The translations under genes and the position numbers were made by a program. The notes beneath the pieces were generated by a model, which worked only from the letters and a program-made list of their open reading frames with translations, did not search any database and was not told where the DNA came from. Source: Deltaproteobacteria bacterium (lineage in GTDB: Bacteria; Myxococcota_C; UBA6777). Taken from it: 64,000 bases of DNA. Within the stretch, counting starts at the first letter, position 1, and the number at the start of each line of letters is the position of its first letter. This document shows, piece by piece, positions 18,076 to 26,234 of the stretch. Location: assembly GCA_006226375.1 (NCBI GenBank), contig SBHC01000010.1:362492-426491 (forward strand), given 5' to 3'.

Positions 18076-18699
18076 ATGACTGAGTCTGCAACCTTCTGGA
18101 ACCGTATCGCAGAAAAGTACGCCAAGAGTCCTGTCTCGGACCCTGACTCCTACGAACTGAAGTTGAAGCGCACCCAAGAGTTTTTCACGCCGGAGTCGAA
18201 CGTTCTGGAGTTTGGCTGTGGCACAGGAACCACTGCTTTGATTCATGCCCCTCATGTCAAACGTATCCTGGCTACCGACATTTCAGAGAAGATGATCGAG
18301 ATTTGCAACCGCAAGCTCGCAGACACCGACCACACCAACGTGGAGTTTCGCCAGGGAACATTGAATACCCTGAAACTTGCACCCAACTCCTTTGATGTCG
18401 TGATGGGACACAGCATCTTGCACCTTGTCCCTGATATGGACGCCGCCATCGCCAAAACCTACGAAGTGCTCAAACCCGGTGGGATCTTTGTCTCCAGCAC
18501 CGTTTGTATGAGCGAAACGGCTGCTCGCTTTATGATTCCCATTCTGCGTATTGGCCGATGGTTTGGTCGGTTTCCTTATGTCCGAAGCCTGAAGGTGGCG
18601 ACCGTTGAGCAAAAGGTCAAAGACGCTGGCTTTGACATCGTGGAGCGCACAAGTCCAGGGAGCAAAATGGTCTGTTTCCTCATCGCCCGCAAACCGTAA
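18076..18699 (+). CDS. Class I SAM-dependent methyltransferase, divergent from LysR gene
   Basis: 207 residues. Motif I is VLEFGCGTGTTALIHA, then ILATDISEKMIEICNRKL with the acidic residue that binds the SAM ribose, and FDVVMGHSILHLVPDMD as motif IV. The late sequence VEQKVKDAGFDIVE and the compact size are those of UbiE-like small-molecule or lipid methyltransferases. Start ATG behind GAGGAG. It is divergent from the LysR regulator and is likely its target (inference from position). A small inverted repeat CGCTTT-CTT-AAAGCG lies in the spacer near 18030. Confidence 0.88.
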   Translation: MTESATFWNRIAEKYAKSPVSDPDSYELKLKRTQEFFTPESNVLEFGCGTGTTALIHAPHVKRILATDISEKMIEICNRKLADTDHTNVEFRQGTLNTLKLAPNSFDVVMGHSILHLVPDMDAAIAKTYEVLKPGGIFVSSTVCMSETAARFMIPILRIGRWFGRFPYVRSLKVATVEQKVKDAGFDIVERTSPGSKMVCFLIARKP

Positions 18700-18814
18700 C
18701 CCCTCTCAGCCCCCACCATCTCTCCCACCTTTTTTTGGATAACTTCGAACTTCTTCTGTTCTGCTTCGTACAGGCTCTCTCCTTTTCCGGAACCCCCACA
18801 TTGGAGGACTGTTT

Positions 18815-20479
18815 ATGGCGGAACCAACGTTTACCGTGTATCACCCGCTCGTAGAACTCTCCCCTGCCACCTTCTCCGATCTCTTGGAGCACTGCACCGC
18901 AGACGCCAAGAGCCTGCTGAAACAAGCCGCAGCCCTGGCCCAGCACCGCTGGTCTCAACAAGACGCCATCACCCAAGCCATCCAAGACTGGCAAAGCCCA
19001 CCCTGTAACATGGAGACCATCCTCTGGGAGCCATCGCCTCCGACCTTACAGCCTGTCGACTTGATGCGAGCCCTCCTGCTCGAATGCCCAGACTTTCTCT
19101 CCGCAGCCATTCTGGAACCCAACGACGTCCACGACAACTTTCACAAGGCCCTCGCCAAGTGGCGAAGCATCCAGCCCAATCTGTCCTGTCCACCGTACGA
19201 ATCCGTTGCGTTCGACCCTATCTGGGCGCGCCGCTGGACCTTGTTTTTGGCCGAAAGCCAGGACCGCCAACAGCCCATTCAAACGCACCAAATGATGGGC
19301 TTGCTCTCGTACCATGACTTGGAAGGATTTGCAGACTTCTCCATCATGTTTGCAGAACAATGTTTCTACACCCGGCACGAAATGGCCTACAAGATGATGG
19401 ATCTGGCAAGCAGCACACGAGACAGAGTTGAAGACTACCCAAGCGTTCCTTTTTTCTCCATGCCGTTTGCATATTTCTCCCGTGGAGACGAGCTGTTCGC
19501 GTTCGAGCATGCGCTTTGTCATCACCCCATGGTGTTGTTGGTGGGTCCTCCTGAAAGCGGGCGACGCAGCCTCGTTCGTGCCTGGTTCCAACAGTGTTAC
19601 CTCAAGACCTACGAAGGACTGCACCAGCTTGCGGAGCAACGTGAGGCATATCGCCCTCCCTTTGTATGGGATGAAGAAACCACGCCACTCCCATCCAGGC
19701 CCCGTCCTCGTATTGCCCTACAGCCTGAAGAGTTGGAATCGTACGCATGGGTGGGAGAGTCATTCTGGAGTTCCGATCCACCCTCTCCTTTCACCCATGA
19801 AGTAACGTATAGCTCCACCCAAGAATACAGTTGGATGTACTTGGAACGACTCCTCCAACTCGCCCATGGCAGCGGTGGAGGCCAAGCAACCATTTCCTTC
19901 CTTGGAACCCATGACCTGTTCCCCTTGCTGTCGGCGCTTCGGGAGCACAACACAGACCTGCGAGACCAACGGTTGCCAGTGTTTCGCTCTTTGCTTCAGG
20001 CTTGTTTGCAGCAAGGTGGGCACAAACTGCGGCTGGTTCTTTCGGTAACACCCGAAGAGTTGAGTTTGCTGTGGCGTCACTGTCCAGAGCTTGAGCAGGC
20101 AGAACAATTGCAGCTCGATTCTCCCAACGATATGGAGCTGATTCCCTGGTGGCTCTGCCGTTTCCTCGAACTCTCGGAGCTTTGGAACAAACCCCTCAAC
20201 CTTTCACACATTCTCGCGTTTTTGACGCTCAGCACCCATGACGAACGGACCAGTGTAGAGCGCTTTTTGGCCATCCTTGAGCAACCCCGCTTTCAACACG
20301 AACAGAAACGCATCCAGCGGGTGCTTACCCGGTATAGCTCCCAGGGTCCCCAGAAAATGCTGCAGCGCATGGGTCCTCGCCGTCGCCGGAAGCTTGTCCC
20401 CTACCTCACCGGCCTTGAGCGTTGGCAAGCCATCGTTGACCTTGCAGACAAGCTGATGCTTCTACCCCAACCTGCCTAA
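18815..20479 (+). CDS. AAA-like protein with degenerate P-loop, unknown function
   Basis: 554 residues, soluble. Start ATG follows GGAGG closely. Residues 244-252 read GPPESGRRS within HPMVLLVGPPESGRRSLVRA; position and surroundings are those of the Walker A loop in Clp/AAA ATPases, but the invariant Lys is Arg (Arg250). No convincing Walker B DE pair follows; the later segments (TISFLGTHDLFPLLSALREH, LRLVLSVTPEELSLLWR) match the strand order of an AAA core. The C-terminal part is helical (PQKMLQRMGPRRRRKLVPYL). It may bind nucleotide weakly or serve as a scaffold. Upstream spacer 115 bases; the downstream AgmX-like gene is 318 bases away, so it is probably transcribed alone. Confidence 0.7.
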   Translation: MAEPTFTVYHPLVELSPATFSDLLEHCTADAKSLLKQAAALAQHRWSQQDAITQAIQDWQSPPCNMETILWEPSPPTLQPVDLMRALLLECPDFLSAAILEPNDVHDNFHKALAKWRSIQPNLSCPPYESVAFDPIWARRWTLFLAESQDRQQPIQTHQMMGLLSYHDLEGFADFSIMFAEQCFYTRHEMAYKMMDLASSTRDRVEDYPSVPFFSMPFAYFSRGDELFAFEHALCHHPMVLLVGPPESGRRSLVRAWFQQCYLKTYEGLHQLAEQREAYRPPFVWDEETTPLPSRPRPRIALQPEELESYAWVGESFWSSDPPSPFTHEVTYSSTQEYSWMYLERLLQLAHGSGGGQATISFLGTHDLFPLLSALREHNTDLRDQRLPVFRSLLQACLQQGGHKLRLVLSVTPEELSLLWRHCPELEQAEQLQLDSPNDMELIPWWLCRFLELSELWNKPLNLSHILAFLTLSTHDERTSVERFLAILEQPRFQHEQKRIQRVLTRYSSQGPQKMLQRMGPRRRRKLVPYLTGLERWQAIVDLADKLMLLPQPA

Positions 20480-20797
20480 GAGATCTGTTTCTTTTTCTAG
20501 CCTGGGAACTTTCCTCCTTGTGTCCTGTCCATAGACCCAGGACGCGTTCCTCGTTGCATGCCAGGGTAACGCGCTCCATCCCATGTTTCGTTCTTTCAAC
20601 AACAGCAACATAGCGCAGCACACAAAGCATAGAGAGCCAAACCGATGCTTTGAAAAGAGACGTGCGCGCTCAAGATACGCAGTCTCCTCGACTTGTCAGG
20701 TCGCAAACGATTCTCCCGGCAAACCGGGAGTGTTCACCGTTGTTCAAGCGCCAAAGACAAGAACTGGAGACGTGCATCTGAAGGACAGGAGAGTTCC
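20480..20797. other. Gene-free leader region with a perfect hairpin
   Basis: 318 bases before the AgmX-like gene. It contains CTCCCGG (20713-20719) and CCGGGAG (20724-20730) with the tetraloop CAAA, a perfect 7-base GC-rich hairpin about 70 bases before the start codon. With no U tract it is more likely a leader structure than a terminator. The coding frame extends into this region (to 20693) but lacks a ribosome site. Confidence 0.45.
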
Positions 20798-22213
20798 ATG
20801 ACAGCCACGACGCCCCGCCCACCGAAGGTGCTGCGTGTGGGTTTGATTCACAAAGGTAAGGTCATTGATGAACGGCTGATGCACACGCGAAAGCCTGTTA
20901 CATGTGGAGATTCCAGCCGCAACACCTTTGTCCTCCCTGTGGACAACCTGCCCCCCCGATTTCCTGTGTTTGAGGTCAAGGACGACGCCTATGTGTTGAC
21001 TTACCCGGAGTGGATGCAAGGAAAGATTCATCAGGGCAACCAAACCTTCACCCTGGCTGCTGCCTGCGAGAGCAAACTCGCTCAGGCGTCAGGCTACATG
21101 AAGTTCTCTCCGCCAACAGCCGAGGTGGAGCAGCACGAAAGCACAACAGTGTATCAGCTACCGCTCAATGACGAGTCCAAAGGGATCATCCGATTTGGCG
21201 CCTACTCGCTGTTGTTCCAGTTTGTAACACCTCCTCCCAAGCCCAAGCCGCAACCCTCTGTAGCCAAGTGGGAGCGAGGTTGGTTCCAAGGCGTCGACTG
21301 GGTCTACTCCTCCATCTTGTTGCTCTCCTTTGTCGCTCACACCGGCTTTATCTTTTGGGCAAAGATCATGGGAGAGTTGCCGCCACAACAAAGCCAAGAG
21401 TTGGTACCTGACCGGTTCAAAGATCCCATCCGGTGCAAAAAGAATTGCAACCCACCGCTTGTCATCAAGCCGAAGGAACTGCACAAAAATCCCAACAAGA
21501 AGCCCTTGCGACGGAAGCCTGTGACGAAGTCTGATCGCAAACGCCCCAAACGTTCGCGGAATGTACGTCCGGGTCAGCCTCGCAAGAAGACAAAAGTCGT
21601 GACCGCAGACATGGCATTAAGGATGGCACGACTTGCGATCCTTGGGCACAATGCCAAAGACGGCAAAAACAAGAACATGCTGCGATACGGTGACGACGCA
21701 GGGAGCAAACTCAGCAAGATCCTGGAGAAGAAAGACGGGGTCCAAATGCCGACAGACGAGAACAAACCTGAGACCCAACGTCGGGTGAAGCGACCCGGCA
21801 AGATCCGGTTGGACGGGGACAACCCAGAAGCTCAGGACATTCCATTCAAACCCAAAGGCAAGCTCGCTCGCAAGCGCATTCCCCTACCAGAACTCAAAAC
21901 CGAGGAGCTAAGCATTGACGGAGAGAAAACCCTGAATGTCGCTTCTGTGATGAAGAGGCTCAAGCGCTTCCGACGTCAACTGCAATACTGCTACGAGCGT
22001 GAGTTGAAAAGAGATCCAACCCTGCGAGGAAAGGTCGCATTCAACATCACCATCGCTCTGAACGGACGGGTCTCTTCGGTGGAGGTAGAAGTCAACCAAC
22101 TCAACCACAAAGCTGGCGCGTGTATGTCACGAACCATCAAACGATGGAGATTTCCGAAGCCCAAGAACGATGCGTTCAGCTTCTCGGTCCCGTTTTTGTT
22201 CCTGTCGCAGTGA
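20798..22213 (+). CDS. AgmX/PglI-type C-terminal-domain protein (energy-transducer-like)
   Basis: About 471 residues from the ATG at 20798, which has GGACAGGAG before it. The N-terminal 150 residues form a beta-rich FHA-like module (PVTCGDSSRNTFVLP, KPPPKP-type linker after it). One transmembrane helix lies at about residues 172-190 (VYSSILLLSFVAHTGFIFWA), then a long basic Lys/Pro/Arg periplasmic stretch, and the last 90 residues are the AgmX/PglI domain (LQYCYERELKRDPTLRGKVAF, VEVNQLNHKAGACMSRTIKRW with two Cys that could pair, and FPKP). In Myxococcus this domain occurs in gliding and envelope proteins, where it resembles TonB as a periplasm-spanning transducer. No motor genes are nearby. 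Confidence 0.85.
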   Translation: MTATTPRPPKVLRVGLIHKGKVIDERLMHTRKPVTCGDSSRNTFVLPVDNLPPRFPVFEVKDDAYVLTYPEWMQGKIHQGNQTFTLAAACESKLAQASGYMKFSPPTAEVEQHESTTVYQLPLNDESKGIIRFGAYSLLFQFVTPPPKPKPQPSVAKWERGWFQGVDWVYSSILLLSFVAHTGFIFWAKIMGELPPQQSQELVPDRFKDPIRCKKNCNPPLVIKPKELHKNPNKKPLRRKPVTKSDRKRPKRSRNVRPGQPRKKTKVVTADMALRMARLAILGHNAKDGKNKNMLRYGDDAGSKLSKILEKKDGVQMPTDENKPETQRRVKRPGKIRLDGDNPEAQDIPFKPKGKLARKRIPLPELKTEELSIDGEKTLNVASVMKRLKRFRRQLQYCYERELKRDPTLRGKVAFNITIALNGRVSSVEVEVNQLNHKAGACMSRTIKRWRFPKPKNDAFSFSVPFLFLSQ

Positions 22214-22293
22214 GAAATGGGTAGAAGAGTCGGTCAGAAGCAGGGTTGGGTAAAGAAGAGGAGAGAAGGTTTGGACAAGGCAGGGAGAAACGA

Positions 22294-23055
22294 TTAGCGA
22301 CGGGTACGTCCGATGTAGCGACCCCGTCGGTCGTAACGGCGACCGTTCTTGTCGACGCGACCTGTGTAGCGACCTCGACGATCGTAAAAACGACCCGTGC
22401 GACGGTCAAAGCGGCCCATGTAACGACCACGACGGTCGTAGCGACGTCCCGTACGCTTGTCTACCCGACCGGTGTAACGACCACGTCGGTCGTAGCGTCG
22501 CCCGGAGCGACGATCAATGCGACCCGCGTAACGGCCTCGACGATCGTAGCGACGACCGTTCTTCGTGACACGACCGCCGTAACGGCCTCGGCGATCGTAG
22601 AAACGACCTTTGCCAGAGAAACGACCACGGTACCGACGAGCACGACGACGGCTGCGGCGACGCAGACGACGGTAAGCACGACGTGCACGACGACGTGGGC
22701 GGCGGTAACGACGACGGCTGCGACGACGATTCCGCTGAACACGACGGTAGCTACGACGAGCCCGGCGAGTACGTCGCGACGTACGACGGTAGCTACGACG
22801 TGAACGGCGAGAGCTACGTCGGTAGCTGCGGCGTGAACGGCGGGAGGAGCGACGACGTGAGGAACGGCGGCGAGACGAACGGCGGCGAGACGAACGACGT
22901 GAACGACGGCGACCAGCCACAAGCGTTGCCTTTTGGCTCTTGCCAAGGGCCTGCACCGAGGGAGATGTGGATTGGGAAGACATCGTTGGAAGCGCGTTAC
23001 CTACGACAGGCGCAGCCAACAAAAGCCCCAAGACAAGAACCAGAACTCGAATCAT
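22294..23055 (-). CDS. Exported extremely Arg-rich protein with six YDRRGRY repeats
   Basis: 253 residues from the ATG at 23055 (AGAGGTG before it). A signal peptide (MIRVLVLVLGLLLAAPVVG) is followed by a short Ser-rich part, then an Arg/Ser run made of RRSSRRR- and SYRRSSRR-like steps (about residues 48-145), and then six tandem units with the core YDRRGRY-x-GR, each 16-18 residues, to the C-terminus. By eye about 100 of 253 residues are Arg. The repeat resembles the YDxxGRxxGR hairpins of small beta-flower or WG-like repeat proteins (my inference). Such charge suggests binding to nucleic acid, LPS or a polyanionic matrix. It converges with the AgmX-like gene. No family recognised. Confidence 0.8.
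   Translation of the reverse strand: MIRVLVLVLGLLLAAPVVGNALPTMSSQSTSPSVQALGKSQKATLVAGRRRSRRSSRRRSSRRRSSRRRSSRRSRRSYRRSSRRSRRSYRRTSRRTRRARRSYRRVQRNRRRSRRRYRRPRRRARRAYRRLRRRSRRRARRYRGRFSGKGRFYDRRGRYGGRVTKNGRRYDRRGRYAGRIDRRSGRRYDRRGRYTGRVDKRTGRRYDRRGRYMGRFDRRTGRFYDRRGRYTGRVDKNGRRYDRRGRYIGRTRR
22297..22608 (-). repeat. Tandem DNA repeats coding the YDRRGRY units
   Basis: Six repeats of 48-54 bases encode residues 150-253 of the Arg-rich protein. The tyrosine-aspartate-arginine cores are nearly identical at DNA level while the linkers (VTKN, IDRRS, VDKRT, FDRRT, VDKN) vary, so the array likely grew by unequal exchange and may vary in copy number between strains. Confidence 0.8.
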
Positions 23056-23403
23056 TGCAAAACACCTCTTGTGTGTGGGTTTCCCCACAGCCGTCCAAGA
23101 ACAACTGTGGGCTGTAGTTTTTTGACGTATCTACACACCAGAACTTTCAAAAAAAATGCCACAACCGACTCAAAAAGGGAACGGCTTCAGAGGCCTACCT
23201 CCTGGCTTCTTCTGTTCAAGAAGAGGTGTACGACCGCTCTCTCCGTCCAAGTTTCTGGACGAAAGCGATGCAACGTCCAGGATTTTGGATCCCTTTCCAA
23301 TCACTCTTTTAATAGTATCGTAACCTTTTCAAGGAATGTACATTTATTTTTGCAAGAGCAACCTATTTGTCTCTTTGGAGAGGTCCTAGACGCAAACGAA
23401 CCA
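23056..23403. other. Leader and spacer upstream of the Arg-rich gene
   Basis: 348 bases between two minus-strand genes; no coding sequence seen. CCCACAG (23084-23090) and CTGTGGG (23105-23111) form a 7-base hairpin that would lie in the 5' leader of the Arg-rich gene, about 30 bases before its start codon. On the plus strand it is followed by a T run, so it could also stop antisense transcription. AT-rich sequence at 23300-23350 is a likely promoter zone but no good hexamer pair stood out. Confidence 0.4.
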
Positions 23404-25998
23404 TCAAAGAGTGGAGCGTCGACGGAACAAGCCCAACCCCACCAAGAGAATCAAGAGGGGCACCCACGACGAGGAAGGTGTCCGTTGCTCGCAGCCGCAA
23501 GCAGATGGATCAGGGCAAGCGACCTGGCCTTCTTCGTCCAACACGGGCAATCCCGACGGGCAAAGAGGGGTGTTTCCCTTGTTCTCCACTTCTTTGTCTA
23601 TACATCGATCGTTCACGCACTCTTTGCCAGGACCGCAGCCGCAGTCTTTTGCGCACGTGGTACAGTTTTCATACACGCTCGCGTCGCACGTCCCATCACC
23701 GCAAGAGGGAATGGCCTGACATTGTCGGCTCACACAGGCTTCCCCTGCTTTGCAAGCACAATCCCCAGGGCAGGTCAGGCAATTTTCGTCTTTGGACGCA
23801 TCGCATGTACCGTCTCCACAATGGGCTGCAACCGCTCCTCGACAAACACCGGCGGTACCCACGAGCGTGTCACAGGTTTGCCCCACAAAACATTGGTTCT
23901 TGTCCTGGCAACCGCATGCTTTGGTGCTGTCGTTGAGAGAGAGAACACAGACTCCGCCACCCAAACACCGTTGCTCCGCCTGACAAACTTCCAGGCAGAC
24001 GCCATCAGGGTCGCTATCCGAGATGCGAGCACACACATGACCGGAAGTGCAGGGACGATCGTTGTTGCAAGCTTGTCCGGCTTTGCTGGTTTCTGGCAAA
24101 CAGAGAGAGATGGAGCCAATGTCATTGCAGGCAAAGCCAGGAAGACACTCTCGCGGACCTTCCTCCGGTGTCACACAGGCTCCGACCTTTCCATCCACCA
24201 ACGAGCCTGTATGACAACGTTGTCCGTCACGACACTCCGACGAAGTCCGACACAAGCAAAACTGGCCGTTGCGAAACTTGTAACAGCGACCTCCAACATC
24301 GTTGCAGTCTTCCAGTTTGTTGCAGGGTTTCAAGCAAACCTTTTTGCCCTCCAGCTCAGCGCAACGTGTTCCGGCACCGCAATCGGCATCTGAAGCGCAC
24401 GACTGGCCGGGTGCTCCGGAAGGATAGCGAATGTTCAGGTTGCACTGTTGCACACAGATGTCGATGGTTCGCGTCGTAGCGCACCGATGATTTTCAGGGC
24501 AGACGGCCTTGGAGCTGCACACGCAGCCGTACCCACAATCTCTAGGACGACACAGGCCGCTGTTGCAGGTCTCTCCCGTCCAACAATCACGTGGAACCTT
24601 ACAAGGACAAAGCCAATCTTCCGGAAAGCAGAAGCGACCGCCGTCTCCCTGACGACAAACAAAGCCATCGGGACAAAAGTTATCGGCAACGCACTTCATT
24701 GCGCAACGACGAATCCCTTGAGGGAAGCTAAAACAGCCATGTCCTTCACCGCATTCACTGCTGTTTGTGCAGCCGTTGCAGGTAGTCGGGGTGCGCTCCA
24801 CTTTTTGCGGACGACACACTCCACTGGAGCACTCTTCGCCAGGTCCACAAGCGTTGTTGTCACTGCAGGCAACATCCGGACAAGCCCCAGTCTCAGGGAT
24901 ACACATTTGCTGGCCAGAGCCAAAGTCGGAGCAACGGTATCCTTCCGGACAACATCCTTTCTCATCACAAGCTTGCGCGCACCGATTCCCCTCTCGAAAG
25001 CGAACGCAGATATCGGAGGGTCCGCCACAATCGCCGGGTGCCTTGCAAGGTTTGCAGAGGTTCCGAACCGGAGCAATGGTGGAGACAACGCACTCACCGT
25101 TTCGGCATCGACGGCACCCACCACACTCGTCGTCGTTGCTGCACTTGATCTTGGGATAGGAGAAACAAAGGGCGTCGGAGTCGTCCCGCGTTAAGCCTGT
25201 AAACTTCCCCGGCCTGTTCGCGAAATACATCAGCGCATCGCTCAAATGAGTGTGGGCCAAACCGATCGAGTGCCCCACTTCATGGGCCAGAACTTTGACC
25301 AGATCCAGGCCAGAGTCCGGCTGAATCCGCCAAGGGGCTTCCCGCGAGCGAGGATTCACAACAACATCCCCATCGATCATTTGACCGTTTTTGTCAGGGA
25401 TTGGCCGGGTGAAAGCCAAAGTCGTAGGGTCCTGGCCCAGCTCAGCCCACTGCTGCGTGGTTGCGAGAACCACCACCACTTTTTTGTCGTTGGGGTCAAG
25501 CTTGTCGTTGGTGCGTCCGATGAATCGGTGTTGAAACGTTGTGCAGGGAGCCTTGGTCCAAGCGTCCCACGCCATGATGGCGGCCTTCTCCAAATCGTCA
25601 GCAGAGAGTCCGCCGAAGCCTTCTTTGCCTTGCATCTCATTGAGGTTTAAGGACCATCGTAAGGGCAGTTGATTCGCAGGCCACTGGTAAGGTTTGCCGC
25701 CAATGCAAGTGTTGGAAGAGACACATCCGCTGATGTTTGAATCCAGCGGGTCGCAGCAAGATCCCTCTCCTTGACCGGCGTTGCCAATGGTTGCAAAACA
25801 CGCGTTGCCCGATTGGCGACAGCGACCGTCCACGACGAGAGGGTTCCAGGCGTTGGCGACGCTGCACCAGCAGAACAGGAGCCAAACTCCTACCACTTCG
25901 ACCAGAAACGTTCGCTTCTTTTCCCTTCGCTCCAACCACCCAGTGTGGTTCGGTCTGGCAATGGCAGGTTGTCTCTGCTCTACGTCGTTGGCGTACAC
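23404..25998 (-). CDS. Secreted matrixin-like metalloprotease with Cys-rich repeats and CGCE C-terminal tail (paralogue 1)
   Basis: 864 residues from a GTG at 25998 behind AAGGATG; a TTG about 20 codons later would give a shorter signal peptide. After the signal (VVGVWLLFCWCSVANA) comes a metzincin domain with HEVGHSIGLAH and a downstream Met in ALMYFANRPG, so a zinc protease of matrixin type. The remainder is many small disulfide-rich modules (CxxCxxxxDCG patterns), ending with two CGDGTCDAS units of about 38 residues. The C-terminus is PSACGCE, then a hydrophobic stretch (SWVPLLILLVGLGLF) and RRR: a tripartite sorting tail like MYXO-CTERM, suggesting surface anchoring. Two closely related genes lie at 51646-57685. 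Strong. Confidence 0.88.
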   Translation of the reverse strand: MYANDVEQRQPAIARPNHTGWLERREKKRTFLVEVVGVWLLFCWCSVANAWNPLVVDGRCRQSGNACFATIGNAGQGEGSCCDPLDSNISGCVSSNTCIGGKPYQWPANQLPLRWSLNLNEMQGKEGFGGLSADDLEKAAIMAWDAWTKAPCTTFQHRFIGRTNDKLDPNDKKVVVVLATTQQWAELGQDPTTLAFTRPIPDKNGQMIDGDVVVNPRSREAPWRIQPDSGLDLVKVLAHEVGHSIGLAHTHLSDALMYFANRPGKFTGLTRDDSDALCFSYPKIKCSNDDECGGCRRCRNGECVVSTIAPVRNLCKPCKAPGDCGGPSDICVRFREGNRCAQACDEKGCCPEGYRCSDFGSGQQMCIPETGACPDVACSDNNACGPGEECSSGVCRPQKVERTPTTCNGCTNSSECGEGHGCFSFPQGIRRCAMKCVADNFCPDGFVCRQGDGGRFCFPEDWLCPCKVPRDCWTGETCNSGLCRPRDCGYGCVCSSKAVCPENHRCATTRTIDICVQQCNLNIRYPSGAPGQSCASDADCGAGTRCAELEGKKVCLKPCNKLEDCNDVGGRCYKFRNGQFCLCRTSSECRDGQRCHTGSLVDGKVGACVTPEEGPRECLPGFACNDIGSISLCLPETSKAGQACNNDRPCTSGHVCARISDSDPDGVCLEVCQAEQRCLGGGVCVLSLNDSTKACGCQDKNQCFVGQTCDTLVGTAGVCRGAVAAHCGDGTCDASKDENCLTCPGDCACKAGEACVSRQCQAIPSCGDGTCDASVYENCTTCAKDCGCGPGKECVNDRCIDKEVENKGNTPLCPSGLPVLDEEGQVACPDPSACGCEQRTPSSSWVPLLILLVGLGLFRRRSTL

Positions 25999-26113
25999 AT
26001 TTCATCCTTTACCATCCACTGTGTGCCCGCGACATCAGGCTCCAGTTTCCACAGCAGAAACCTACACGTTGCGTTTGCAACATCGTACAAAAGAACACAT
26101 CTCTTCCTATCAC

Positions 26114-26129
26114 AACACAAGGTTGTGTT
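26114..26129. promoter_or_regulatory. Palindrome upstream of protease paralogue 1
   Basis: AACACAA-GG-TTGTGTT is a perfect palindrome apart from its 2-base centre, about 115 bases upstream of the protease start codon in a 236-base spacer. Its size and position suit a dimeric repressor or activator site; no binder can be named. Confidence 0.35.
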
Positions 26130-26234
26130 CGTCTATTCTTTGTGATTTTGGTTTCAAATGGCAAGGCCCTGGCTCAGGCCCAACAGAAGGAAAGAAGCGG
26201 AGAAGAGAACCAAACAGCCTTCGTGAAAACGATG

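Noticed and set aside
22246-22803. Plus-strand Thr/Val-rich open frame opposite the Arg-rich gene
   Set aside because: Its Thr/Val repeats are the reverse complement of CGN and TAC codons in the YDRRGRY array; the minus-strand frame has a signal peptide and ribosome site.
22933-24393. Plus-strand open frame of about 486 codons
   Set aside because: It is antisense to the Arg-rich gene leader and the end of protease paralogue 1; composition is a reflection of Cys-rich codons and no start signal is present.
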